A DNA stretch of 16,494 nt, taken from the NCBI GenBank assembly GCA_039798705.1, contig JBDKFN010000038.1:1-16494 (forward strand), read 5' to 3'. A model generated the notes under the pieces. The model was given only the letters and a program-made list of their open reading frames with translations, was not told the origin of the DNA and made no database searches. Positions 1-8,589 of this stretch are shown here, piece after piece. How positions within the stretch are numbered: position 1 is the stretch's first letter; every line of letters begins with the position of its first letter. This DNA is from CAIKLP01 sp039798705. Its GTDB lineage: Bacteria > Bacteroidota > Bacteroidia > Sphingobacteriales > Sphingobacteriaceae. Made by a program: the position numbers and the translations under genes.

Positions 1-1
1 A

Positions 2-1225
2 TATTATTTATCGGGTACTTATAAAAATGTCTATAAAAAATCGAGGTTAAAGGAAATGGTACAAACCTTTAGCCAAACCTTTTTAGGTGTATTGGTTATT
101 TTCTTTGTGCTTATTTTAGATGATCAAGTTGCAAATTATACCGATTATTATTTATCATTTTTAACACTCGTAAGCTTACAGTTTTTCATAACTTATATTC
201 CACGTTTTATACTAACAACTAGAACAAAGTATTTAGTAAAGCATAGAATTATTGGGTTTAATACTTTGCTTGTGGGTAGTAATGATAAGGCTTTCAAGCT
301 TTATCAAGAAATTGAAGAAGCCAAAGAATCCGTAGGGTATAAATTTTTAGGTTTTGTGAATGGTGCCATTCATCCGCAAAACAATTTAGCACAACATTTA
401 AAACAATTGGGTACTTATGCAGAAATTGCAGAGGTCGTAAGGAAATATCAAATTGATGAAGTAATTATTGCCATTGAATCTCGTGAACACGACCATTTGA
501 AAGCAATCATCGATGAATTAGAAAATTGTGAAGCAGATGTAAAAATCATTCCAGATATGTATGATATCATTACGGGTTCCGTTAAAATGAATCATTTGTT
601 TGGTATTCCACTAATTCAAATTAAAACCGATTTGATGCCTGCTTGGCAGATGAATTTGAAAAGGTTAATTGATGTAGTGGTTTCCCTTTTCTTTTTGATT
701 TGTTTATCGCCATTATATCTTATTACTGCCATTATTGTTAAGACGGGTTCTGCAGGTTCTGTATTTTACCGCCAAGACCGTGTTGGCTTACATGGAAAAG
801 CATTTAAAATAATTAAGTTTCGTTCCATGTACCTCGATTCTGAGGCCAAAGGACCTCAGCTGGCGAAAGAGAATGACCAACGAATTACGCCTTTCGGCAA
901 GTTCATGCGTCGTACCAGGTTAGATGAAATTCCGCAGTTTTATAATGTATTAATAGGAGAGATGTCTTTAGTTGGTCCTAGGCCAGAGCGTCAATTTTAT
1001 ATTACACAAATTATGGAGCATGCGCCACATTATAAACACTTACAAAAAGTTCGACCAGGAATTACTTCTTGGGGCCAAGTGAAATTTGGTTATGCCGAAA
1101 ACGTAGAGCAAATGTTGGCGCGTTTGAAATACGATATTATTTATATCGAAAACATGAGTTTAGCTGTTGACTTTAAGATATTATTTTTTACCATTGCAAC
1201 TGTTTTGCAAGGGCGTGGTAAATAA
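2..1225 (+). CDS. Polyprenyl-phosphate sugar-1-phosphate transferase (WcaJ/PglC-type), 5' end outside window
   Basis: This enzyme would transfer a sugar-1-phosphate from a nucleotide sugar to undecaprenyl phosphate at the inner membrane, the first step of exopolysaccharide or O-antigen assembly. The first internal ATG is at 56, but the frame is open back to base 2 and encodes YYLSGTYKNVYKKSRLKE, which fits the membrane region of this family, so the gene almost certainly begins upstream. Numbered from the ATG at 56: two hydrophobic segments (about 8-22 and 32-54); a nucleotide-binding-like CoA_binding_3 domain starting at LLVGSND (71-77); a membrane helix (about 203-229); then the bacterial sugar transferase domain with FYRQDRVG, KIIKFRSM, RTRLDEIPQFYN and MSLVGPRPER. 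D290-E291 correspond to the catalytic Asp-Glu pair of PglC. The C-terminus looks complete. The gene converges on priA with one base between stop codons. The transferred sugar cannot be told from sequence. Confidence 0.93.
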   Translation, partial: YYLSGTYKNVYKKSRLKEMVQTFSQTFLGVLVIFFVLILDDQVANYTDYYLSFLTLVSLQFFITYIPRFILTTRTKYLVKHRIIGFNTLLVGSNDKAFKLYQEIEEAKESVGYKFLGFVNGAIHPQNNLAQHLKQLGTYAEIAEVVRKYQIDEVIIAIESREHDHLKAIIDELENCEADVKIIPDMYDIITGSVKMNHLFGIPLIQIKTDLMPAWQMNLKRLIDVVVSLFFLICLSPLYLITAIIVKTGSAGSVFYRQDRVGLHGKAFKIIKFRSMYLDSEAKGPQLAKENDQRITPFGKFMRRTRLDEIPQFYNVLIGEMSLVGPRPERQFYITQIMEHAPHYKHLQKVRPGITSWGQVKFGYAENVEQMLARLKYDIIYIENMSLAVDFKILFFTIATVLQGRGK

Positions 1226-1226
1226 A

Positions 1227-3701
1227 TTACATTGGATCTACATCAATCACTATCGATACCGATTTAAACTCTTTAACGGCTCTAATCCAATCAATTTTCT
1301 GCAATAATAAATCTTTTAGTTTAGCAGCATCAATGCCGTTGCGTTCAAACTTTATTAATATGGTATTGATGTATTGGTTGCGAATGCGGCTCACCAGAGG
1401 GAACTCAGGGCCTAACACTCTTTTCTCTAGTACTTTTTTTAAGGAATTCGCGAGTTCTTGTGCTGCACGTTGAGTGGTCCCAATATCTTTATGTTTAATA
1501 TTGATTTCAATCATACGGTAAGCAGGAGGATAGTGAAATTGATTGCGTTCAAACAGTTCATATTTAACCATTTCTTCGTAAGCGTGCCTATGAACAAATT
1601 GTAAAATAGGATGGTCCACTTTGAAAGTTTGGATCACTACTTTTCCTTTTTTTGATCTTCTGCCGCTTCTACCGCTTACTTGTTCTATTAATTGAAATGC
1701 CCTTTCATATGCCCTAAAATCGGGGAAGTTTAAAATGGCGTCGGCATTTAAAATGCCTACAAGTGTTACGTTTTCAAAGTCGAGTCCTTTGGCAACCATT
1801 TGCGTCCCTACTACAATATCTATGCGTTGGTCTTCTATGTCTGAGAGCAATTGGGTGTAGGCATTTTTTTTGCGTGTGCTGTCTAAATCCATTCTTGCGA
1901 TGCGAGCCGATGGAAAAATTTCTTGCAATTCATCTTCGATTTTCTCTGTACCAAATCCTTTCCATTCCACATGGTTGGAGCCGCATGCAGGGCAGATGTT
2001 AACCGGTTTTTGATGGTTCCCGCAATAATGACACCTTAGTTCGTGGCTTTGTTTGTGGTACGTTAAGTTGACATCGCATTGCGTACATTTTGCAGAATAT
2101 CCACAAACATGACACAAGGAAATTGGCGCATAGCCTCTTCTATTTTGTAATAAAATTACTTGTTCTCCGGCTTGAAGTTTTTGTGTTATTTCATGTATCA
2201 GTACACTGCTAAAATGCGACTGACTTAATTTTCTTTTGTTTTCGTCGGCCATGTCGACAAATACAATTTCGGGTAACTCAATGCCACCAAACCTTTCATT
2301 GATTTCTACCAAACCATATTTGCCGCTGTGTGCATTGTGGTAACTTTCGAGCGAAGGGGTGGCTGAGCCTAAAATTACTTTCGCCTGGTGAATACTTGCC
2401 AAATAAATGGCGGTATCTCTGCCGTTGTACCTTGGTGCGGGGTCGTTCTGTTTGTAAGAAGCATCATGTTCTTCATCCACAATAATGACCCCTAATTTTT
2501 GAAAGGGTAGGAACAGGCTACTGCGTGTTCCTAATATTACTTGAAAATTTCCGTTGGCTACTTGATTCCAACATTCAACCCTTTCGTTGTCGGAAAATTT
2601 TGAATGATAAACACCAATTTTATTTCCAAAATGTTTTCTAAGTCTATTAATCAATTGGGTAGTTAAACCAATTTCAGGTAATAGGAGTAAAGCTTGTTCA
2701 TTTTTTTGAATAGCTTGTTCAATTAATCGAATATATATGAGTGTTTTTCCAGAAGAAGTAACACCCTTTAAAAGTACGCAATTCTTAGCTTTCAGCGATT
2801 CATTGATAGCCTCGTATGCAATTTTTTGAGCAGGACTTAATTCAAAATTAGCAGCTAAAGGGAGGTCGTCAATTTTTAAACGACTGACGGTTTGTTCGGT
2901 CTGAATAAAAATATTTTTATCAATTAAAGCTTTAATAGCTGCAACCGAAACACCAGCAAAAATGCTCAATTCTTTTTTACTAACCGATGGATTGTTTTTT
3001 CTAAGCATTAAAAAAGCTTGTAAGCAATCCAATTGTTTACTTGCTTTTGATAAACTTTCAAATAATTGCTGCATGGAATTACCTGCAGCATAAATTTCAT
3101 TAAGACTAATAAAAGCAACCCTTTTAGCTTGGTATCGGTCTTCAATTTCTTCTTCAATAAATATAATTTGCTGGTCTATTAACCCGCGAATAATTGGCAT
3201 TATTTTTTGTTGTGCTACAATTTTGATTAAGTCGTTTAGGCTTAATTTTTCATGCATTTCTAATGCTTCTACAACTAAATATTCCTGATCGTTTAAAGCA
3301 AGTTTATCAAAACTAATTTCTTTATTTAAATAGATAGCTGTTTCTGATGATAATTTTAAAGCCGATGGAAGTGCTATATTCATTACCTCTCCGAGTTTGG
3401 CTATGTAATATTCGCTTACCCAATGCCATAATTTAAATTGTTTAGCATTGATACTTGCTTGTTCTTTATCTAAAATACTGATGAGGTATTTTGCTTCGTA
3501 AAGTTTTGGTGCTAGGGTATGAATATTTTGAATAATACCCGTTGTTAATTTATTCTTACCAAATTGAACAACAACACGCTGGCCAATCGCAATGGCATCG
3601 TTCATTTCCCTCGGAACGCGATAGGTAAACGTTTGACTGATGGCGAGTGGAAGAATTACTTCTACAAATTGGGTGCTTTCCAATGTGTTTAGTTTAGACA
3701 T
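1227..3701 (-). CDS. priA: Primosomal protein N' (replication restart helicase PriA)
   Basis: PriA is a 3'-to-5' superfamily 2 DNA helicase that recognises stalled or repaired replication forks and reloads the replisome in the cytoplasm. The 824-residue product has the family's domain order: an N-terminal DNA-binding region (about 10-110), a winged-helix-like linker, then the helicase core. Visible motifs are Walker A GVTSSGKT (313-320), DEEH (409-412), GSATPS (445-450), GTQMVAKGLDF (632-642) and QVSGRSGRR (674-682). Eight cysteines in four CxxC pairs (530/533, 539/542, 557/560, 570/573) form the two expected zinc sites inside the helicase core. It is longer than the 732-residue E. coli protein, mostly in the region before Walker A (about 110-300). 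The ATG at 3699-3701 overlaps the end of the upstream DUF423 gene by 8 bases (ATGTCTAA), which suggests translational coupling. No Shine-Dalgarno sequence is seen, only an A-rich stretch. Confidence 0.97.
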   Translation of the reverse strand: MSKLNTLESTQFVEVILPLAISQTFTYRVPREMNDAIAIGQRVVVQFGKNKLTTGIIQNIHTLAPKLYEAKYLISILDKEQASINAKQFKLWHWVSEYYIAKLGEVMNIALPSALKLSSETAIYLNKEISFDKLALNDQEYLVVEALEMHEKLSLNDLIKIVAQQKIMPIIRGLIDQQIIFIEEEIEDRYQAKRVAFISLNEIYAAGNSMQQLFESLSKASKQLDCLQAFLMLRKNNPSVSKKELSIFAGVSVAAIKALIDKNIFIQTEQTVSRLKIDDLPLAANFELSPAQKIAYEAINESLKAKNCVLLKGVTSSGKTLIYIRLIEQAIQKNEQALLLLPEIGLTTQLINRLRKHFGNKIGVYHSKFSDNERVECWNQVANGNFQVILGTRSSLFLPFQKLGVIIVDEEHDASYKQNDPAPRYNGRDTAIYLASIHQAKVILGSATPSLESYHNAHSGKYGLVEINERFGGIELPEIVFVDMADENKRKLSQSHFSSVLIHEITQKLQAGEQVILLQNRRGYAPISLCHVCGYSAKCTQCDVNLTYHKQSHELRCHYCGNHQKPVNICPACGSNHVEWKGFGTEKIEDELQEIFPSARIARMDLDSTRKKNAYTQLLSDIEDQRIDIVVGTQMVAKGLDFENVTLVGILNADAILNFPDFRAYERAFQLIEQVSGRSGRRSKKGKVVIQTFKVDHPILQFVHRHAYEEMVKYELFERNQFHYPPAYRMIEINIKHKDIGTTQRAAQELANSLKKVLEKRVLGPEFPLVSRIRNQYINTILIKFERNGIDAAKLKDLLLQKIDWIRAVKEFKSVSIVIDVDPM

Positions 3702-4086
3702 TTTTTATTTTAAAAGACCCCGCAAAAAGCAGTAACCATCCGATGATAAAGCACAAACCTCCCAATGGGGTTATGGGTCCAAGAAAAGTCCAATGGCTTA
3801 TTTGTAAATAATCTTTCAAGGCTATTAAATATAATGAACCTGCAAAAAGAAAAATTCCAACTAAATGAAAATAAGCTGCAGTTTGAAACTGTTTGATTTT
3901 AGTTTGCCCAAATAAAATAGCAAACAAGAGTATACTTAAGCTATGGATTAAATGATACTTGCTTCCAGTCGTAAAAGTGGTGAGTTGGAGCTCGTTCATA
4001 TATGGCTTTAATAAGTGTGCGCCAAACGCGCCAATAATCACGCCTATGGCACCTACTAAACTCGCAATTTGAATTAGAGATTTCAT
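3694..4086 (-). CDS. DUF423 family small inner-membrane protein (YgdD-like)
   Basis: This 130-residue protein is almost entirely hydrophobic, with about four membrane helices. It carries family-typical motifs: GAFGAHLLKPYM near the N-terminus, the YHLIHSLSILLFA segment, AGSLYLIAL, and a GPITPLGGLCFIIGW stretch before the last helix. The length matches the usual 120-130 residues of DUF423. The biochemical function of the family is not established, and nothing here adds to it. The ATG at 4084-4086 is the only sensible start because the first helix begins at once. It is the first gene of a probable two-gene unit with priA, whose start codon lies inside this gene's last codons. The divergent gene starts 122 bases upstream. 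I found no convincing promoter match between them. Confidence 0.9.
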   Translation of the reverse strand: MKSLIQIASLVGAIGVIIGAFGAHLLKPYMNELQLTTFTTGSKYHLIHSLSILLFAILFGQTKIKQFQTAAYFHLVGIFLFAGSLYLIALKDYLQISHWTFLGPITPLGGLCFIIGWLLLFAGSFKIKNV

Positions 4087-4208
4087 AATTTATAAAAAGT
4101 TAAAAATAACAAAATATAGGCAATAGCTGATCACATTTGTTGAAAATTAACTTATCAAATAATATTCAGCATATTTACAGAAACAAGCTATTTTTGAAGC
4201 TATATACC

Positions 4209-6887
4209 ATGAAAAGAACTTTACTCTTATTTGGAATTCTATTTACGCTTTTATTGGCATTGGCTTTGTATTATCAACAAAAAGCCAAACTAAGGCCAAT
4301 TGATGAATCGGCATTTAGTTTTGTATCAAGTAATACACCTTTGGTACTTCAGTTTACCATGGATGATCGCTTGGTTGCACTTTTAGAAAACAACGATCAT
4401 CCTCAATTATTACTACATGCCTCTTATTATAAAGAATTACAATTGATGTATCAATTGGTGGCAGAAAACAATGCTTTAAAAGATGTAGTTAATAATAATA
4501 ACTTATTAATTGCCTATCACCCTCAAGGATTAGACGCTATTTATACTACATACTTACTAGATGTAAGCAATAGACCTTTAGAAAATTTAGCAAATTTTAT
4601 TCCATCCAACGACACCTTAGCTAAAGCGCCTGCACCTAGTTATTTTATCAATACCAATATTTACCATGCTAGCATAATAGCTGATTCGGTTTTACATTAT
4701 GCTAAAGTTGGCAGTTTTTTAATTTTGAGTTTTCAAGAACAAGAAGTACAACAGGCCATCAGAGCGCATTTAGGAATCGCGAATCTTCAACAAAAACCAG
4801 CTTTTGTGAATTTGCTAAAACGCTATCAAAACAAGCTTTCTGGAATGGCAACTGTTTATGTAAATTATCAAAATCTTCCAAATTATTTCCATGCTTTTTT
4901 TAACGAAAAATATTTTTCAGCATTTGCATCATTAAAAGAATTAGGTAATTATGCAGTGTATGCTTTAGATTTTTCGAAGGAAGATATGCTGTTAAATGGT
5001 AAAATAAATTACGATTCGAAAGATTTTATTTCCGTATTTGAAGGTCAACAAACCTCTAGTTCCTATCTTATATCCTTTGTGCCTAATAATACAATAGGTT
5101 TTCAAGATTTCATACTTTCTGACTATGCACTCTATAGAACTAAATTAAAAAAGTTTTATACTGCTAATAAATCAAATTTATTTTCGGTTGCAATGGCTGT
5201 TCAGTCTAAGCGTTTGAAAACAAATTTGGAAGCATTGATTAATAATTGTGCTGGCGTAGAATACCTCGCTATGTGTTCGGGTATTGATACCCAAAAAACC
5301 AACATTGACATGGTAATGATGCACCTGACACAAGTAGAAGATTTTCAGAAAAGAATATTGCGCATCAATACATTAGCAAAACGAGCAAAAACAGAAAGTT
5401 ACAAAGGTCGTGTTATATCCTATTTTCCTATTAGGAATTTCATGCAAATGACCATGGGTGTTCCGTTTGAGCGCTTTGAAGCTAAATATTATTGTGTGTT
5501 GGGTGACCGTTTACTTTTAGCGCAATCAATGAAGCAAATGAGATGGTATATTGATGCATATAACAATGGAAACTTAATTTCATCAAGCAATAGGTTCAAG
5601 TCTTTTAATGCTAATTTAAATGCACAATACAATTATTTGTTTTATTTACCAATGGTAGGTAATGAACAAAAATGTGCAGCAATGCTCAACGAAATTGCAT
5701 TGAAAAAGTATTTTGATAAATATTCTTGGTCTGCTTATGATGGATTAGCTTACCAATTTTCTTTTGAACAACAAAGCGTCAATACTCGATTTTATTTGTC
5801 TAAGAAATTAGAGGTTCCAAATTCACTTAAGTATTTATGGAAATACCGTGGCAAAATTATAGCTAAATCAGACCCCGTTATTTTACCTGCAACAGAACCA
5901 ATGGTGGTATTTCAAGATGACAGTAATTTTTTAAATTTGGTTGGTTTGAATGGGAGGTTATTTAAAACAATTCCTTTAAAAGAAACCTTAATTGGTTCTT
6001 TGAATGTCGTTAAACATGCCGGTTCATATCATGTTTTATTTAATACGGCCAATTACATTTATTTATTCAACAATGCAGGTCAAACTGTTCCAGGTTTTCC
6101 GATTAAATTAAGTTGCGCTACAAATCAAGCGTTGTCATTAATTAATTACGTCGACAATAACGATTACCGTGTATTTGTCAATTGTCTGGATCAATCAATT
6201 TGGGGATATGATTTATTGGCTAATAAACTATTAGGATGGGAAGGGAGGCGCCTTGAAGACATTCAATTTCCAATTCAACAAATAAGAATTCAGGACAAAG
6301 ATTATTTTTTCTTACATAGCAGTAAAGGTGAATTTTATTGGATTTCAAGAAAAGGAGAAATACTGCAAACTATTAAAGACAGTACAAGTGAAGCCTTCAA
6401 TAACCCATTTTATTTTGTAACAGATACTGCGTTAAATAAAAATAAATTTGTAAGTACAGATCAAAATGGAAATTTAATTTCTGTTTATTTTGATGGTACT
6501 ATCCAAAAAAGTGGCACTAAGAAATTCAACAAATCGCATCGCTTTATGCAAGCAGATATTTTTGGAGATCAGCAAGTAGAACAAATTTATTTAGACCAAA
6601 ATAAATTACAGGTTTATTCGCAAAACAATTTATTGTACCATTATCAGTTTAGTAATAATATAACTCTGCCTGCATTTCCTTTTCAAATAGATTCCAATAC
6701 TGCGGGTTTAGGAGTAATTTCACAATCGACCAATCAATTTTATATGTTTGATAGACGCGGCAAATTAATGCTCGATTTCCCTATTCCTGGAAAAGGAAAG
6801 CCTAATGTTTATCAAACCTCGAATAAGGCATTTATGGTAATTTTGGGTCCAGACGGTGGAATTTTTGCCTATCAGACTCAATTTTAG
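4209..6887 (+). CDS. Unrecognised membrane-anchored protein with propeller-like C-terminal half
   Basis: I cannot name this 892-residue protein. The frame is open upstream to a TTG at 4137, but I chose the ATG at 4209 because it directly precedes a signal-anchor sequence (MKRT, then a hydrophobic run to about residue 21), placing the rest in the periplasm. Residues about 35-540 form a mixed alpha/beta region with some resemblance to DUF3352-type proteins (for example the opening SFVSSNTPLVLQF); this is a weak, memory-based link. From about 545 to the end the sequence is beta-rich, with spaced motifs of the form 'turn glycine, strand, FP[IF]': NNAGQTVPGFPIKL, SRKGEILQTI, DQNGNLISVY, LPAFPFQID and DRRGKLMLDFPIPG. 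These suggest a beta-propeller. No catalytic motif is apparent. It is followed after 75 bases by the lipoprotein gene on the same strand; whether they are co-transcribed is unclear. Confidence 0.72.
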   Translation: MKRTLLLFGILFTLLLALALYYQQKAKLRPIDESAFSFVSSNTPLVLQFTMDDRLVALLENNDHPQLLLHASYYKELQLMYQLVAENNALKDVVNNNNLLIAYHPQGLDAIYTTYLLDVSNRPLENLANFIPSNDTLAKAPAPSYFINTNIYHASIIADSVLHYAKVGSFLILSFQEQEVQQAIRAHLGIANLQQKPAFVNLLKRYQNKLSGMATVYVNYQNLPNYFHAFFNEKYFSAFASLKELGNYAVYALDFSKEDMLLNGKINYDSKDFISVFEGQQTSSSYLISFVPNNTIGFQDFILSDYALYRTKLKKFYTANKSNLFSVAMAVQSKRLKTNLEALINNCAGVEYLAMCSGIDTQKTNIDMVMMHLTQVEDFQKRILRINTLAKRAKTESYKGRVISYFPIRNFMQMTMGVPFERFEAKYYCVLGDRLLLAQSMKQMRWYIDAYNNGNLISSSNRFKSFNANLNAQYNYLFYLPMVGNEQKCAAMLNEIALKKYFDKYSWSAYDGLAYQFSFEQQSVNTRFYLSKKLEVPNSLKYLWKYRGKIIAKSDPVILPATEPMVVFQDDSNFLNLVGLNGRLFKTIPLKETLIGSLNVVKHAGSYHVLFNTANYIYLFNNAGQTVPGFPIKLSCATNQALSLINYVDNNDYRVFVNCLDQSIWGYDLLANKLLGWEGRRLEDIQFPIQQIRIQDKDYFFLHSSKGEFYWISRKGEILQTIKDSTSEAFNNPFYFVTDTALNKNKFVSTDQNGNLISVYFDGTIQKSGTKKFNKSHRFMQADIFGDQQVEQIYLDQNKLQVYSQNNLLYHYQFSNNITLPAFPFQIDSNTAGLGVISQSTNQFYMFDRRGKLMLDFPIPGKGKPNVYQTSNKAFMVILGPDGGIFAYQTQF

Positions 6888-6962
6888 TAAATTTCACTTA
6901 TAGCTATCGCTTAAGTTTTATTATCTTTAAAGTTTATTGAGAATTATATTCAACAAAGCACT

Positions 6963-8576
6963 ATGTATTTTTTTACTAAGAAAAATTTCTTTGCTAGTTT
7001 ATTGTTTTTGGGCTTGGCTATTTCGACCATTTCTTCCTGCAGTTTACTAGATGATGGTATAGCAGAGCCTACATTTTCTCCAGATTTTGTGTTGCCTTTG
7101 GCACATGGAAGTTTGACGTTAAAAAACTTAACGGAAGAAGATTCTAGTTTTATTCAAACTTCACCTTCTGGTTATTTTAAAGTTGGCTTTAGAGATACTG
7201 TATTTCAACAAGTATTAGGTGATAAATTAGCTGCAGTTCAAAATATCCCCGAATTCCCTTCTGTACTTTACTTTGACCCAAGCAACGGAAAACATACTAT
7301 AAAAAGTCAAGACTTTACATACGATTTAACCTTGCCATTGCAATTGAGTAAGCTTACACAATTGGTTCTGGAAAGTGGAAAATTGAAATTAAAAATTACC
7401 AATAATAAATCATTTACATTTACCAATTTACAATGGGAGATACCCGGTTTAAAAATAAATGGTTTACCCTATACTTCTCAAACAATTGAAACCATCGCAC
7501 CAGGAACAACAGATTCAACTGTTGTAGACCTAAAAGATGCAGACTGGGATTTACGTGGCAAAAATTTAGACAGTAATAGCTTAATGTACATTAAATTAAA
7601 TGTATTAGCGGGTACAAATTCTGGAACACAAATTGGAAATGGGTATATTTCTTTATCGTTAACAGATGTAAATGTTGGGTTTTCAAAAGGAAGGTATTTT
7701 ACCATCGACTTCCCAGAATTTGCAACTACTGCAGATGTATTGCCTGCAGCATTCTATAAAAACATTAAAGGTGGTTCTATGAGTTTGAAGGAAGCTAAAG
7801 TTACCTTAGACTTTGACAATACTTCTGGACTACCGTTTTTAATTAATGTAAAGGTAACCACTAAAAATGGGGTGAATGGCCGATTAGATTCCTTGAAAAC
7901 AGGAAACTTAGATATTCAAAAAGCAGAAATTGGTCCATCGGCTGTTGTCAATCGTTTTGTATTAGATGACTCAAAAGGATTCGGAAAAACAATTTCAAAT
8001 TTTCCTACAACAATGAGTTTTGCTGCGAAAGTTGGAATCAATCAAGATCCAAGTTCCTTGAATCATTTCATTTACAAACGCAGTGCATTAAAATTATTTG
8101 TTGATGCTGAAATACCATTCTCTGTTGCATTTGATAGTTTGAAATTGCAAGATACGATGGCTTTTGCTTTGTTAAGAACCTTGGGGGAGCAAATTGATAC
8201 CAGTAAAACAAAGTTAGATACAGGAACATTAGACTTTACCATTTCGAATGGTTTTCCCTATACCATTAACATAGATTTATTAGCAATGAATGGCGCCTTT
8301 GACCCAATTGCAAATTTAGCTTCTTTGAAAATTGAAGGAGCTACCACTGCAATTGTAGGGGGAGAAGAAAAAGTAGTTGCACCAAGAGTTTCTGTATTCA
8401 ATGTGATTTTGACGCAACAGCTTTTCGAACGTTTAAAATCATCAAGGTATATACAAGTTAAAGCTTTATTGAATACACCTGCAGGGGTTGTCAGTCCAAA
8501 AATTTATACAGACTATCAATTAGGTTTTGATACCAAGGGTCGATTGAAATTAACCATTGATCCTTTAAGTAAATAA
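6963..8576 (+). CDS. Lipoprotein of unknown function with repeated beta modules
   Basis: The 537-residue product begins with a type II signal peptide: lysines at 6-7, a hydrophobic core, and a lipobox ISSC with the lipidated cysteine at 26. The mature N-terminus SLLDDG is acidic. Acidic residues near +2 to +6 act as surface-export signals in some Bacteroidota, so outer-leaflet or surface placement is possible but not shown. The body is beta-rich and opens with a 'FVLPLAHGSLTLKNL' phrase of a style I associate with Bacteroidota envelope proteins. Three segments align with one another (about 139-161, 278-303 and 421-444): each has an alternating strand, an asparagine-containing turn, a short aromatic or proline patch (SFTF, GLPF, GFPY), then a second strand. 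I do not recognise a named domain. The stop codon is 13 bases before the barrel/OmpA gene start, so the two probably form one transcript and may work together in the outer membrane. Confidence 0.82.
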   Translation: MYFFTKKNFFASLLFLGLAISTISSCSLLDDGIAEPTFSPDFVLPLAHGSLTLKNLTEEDSSFIQTSPSGYFKVGFRDTVFQQVLGDKLAAVQNIPEFPSVLYFDPSNGKHTIKSQDFTYDLTLPLQLSKLTQLVLESGKLKLKITNNKSFTFTNLQWEIPGLKINGLPYTSQTIETIAPGTTDSTVVDLKDADWDLRGKNLDSNSLMYIKLNVLAGTNSGTQIGNGYISLSLTDVNVGFSKGRYFTIDFPEFATTADVLPAAFYKNIKGGSMSLKEAKVTLDFDNTSGLPFLINVKVTTKNGVNGRLDSLKTGNLDIQKAEIGPSAVVNRFVLDDSKGFGKTISNFPTTMSFAAKVGINQDPSSLNHFIYKRSALKLFVDAEIPFSVAFDSLKLQDTMAFALLRTLGEQIDTSKTKLDTGTLDFTISNGFPYTINIDLLAMNGAFDPIANLASLKIEGATTAIVGGEEKVVAPRVSVFNVILTQQLFERLKSSRYIQVKALLNTPAGVVSPKIYTDYQLGFDTKGRLKLTIDPLSK

Positions 8577-8589
8577 TTTGAAAAATAAA

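Noticed and set aside
4189..4196. TATTTTTG, a match to the Bacteroidota -7 promoter element
   Set aside because: There is no TTG at the -33 distance, and transcription would start only about 6 bases before the ATG at 4209. A chance match in AT-rich DNA is more likely.
4137..4208. TTG start with 24 extra codons for the large membrane-anchored protein
   Set aside because: The ATG at 4209 gives a standard positively charged start before the hydrophobic segment. The extra residues look like translated intergenic sequence.
6922..6929. TATCTTTA, a near match to the -7 element upstream of the lipoprotein gene
   Set aside because: The last base does not match and no -33 TTG is found at 17-23 bases upstream, so I do not call a promoter. 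The lipoprotein gene may be read from further upstream.
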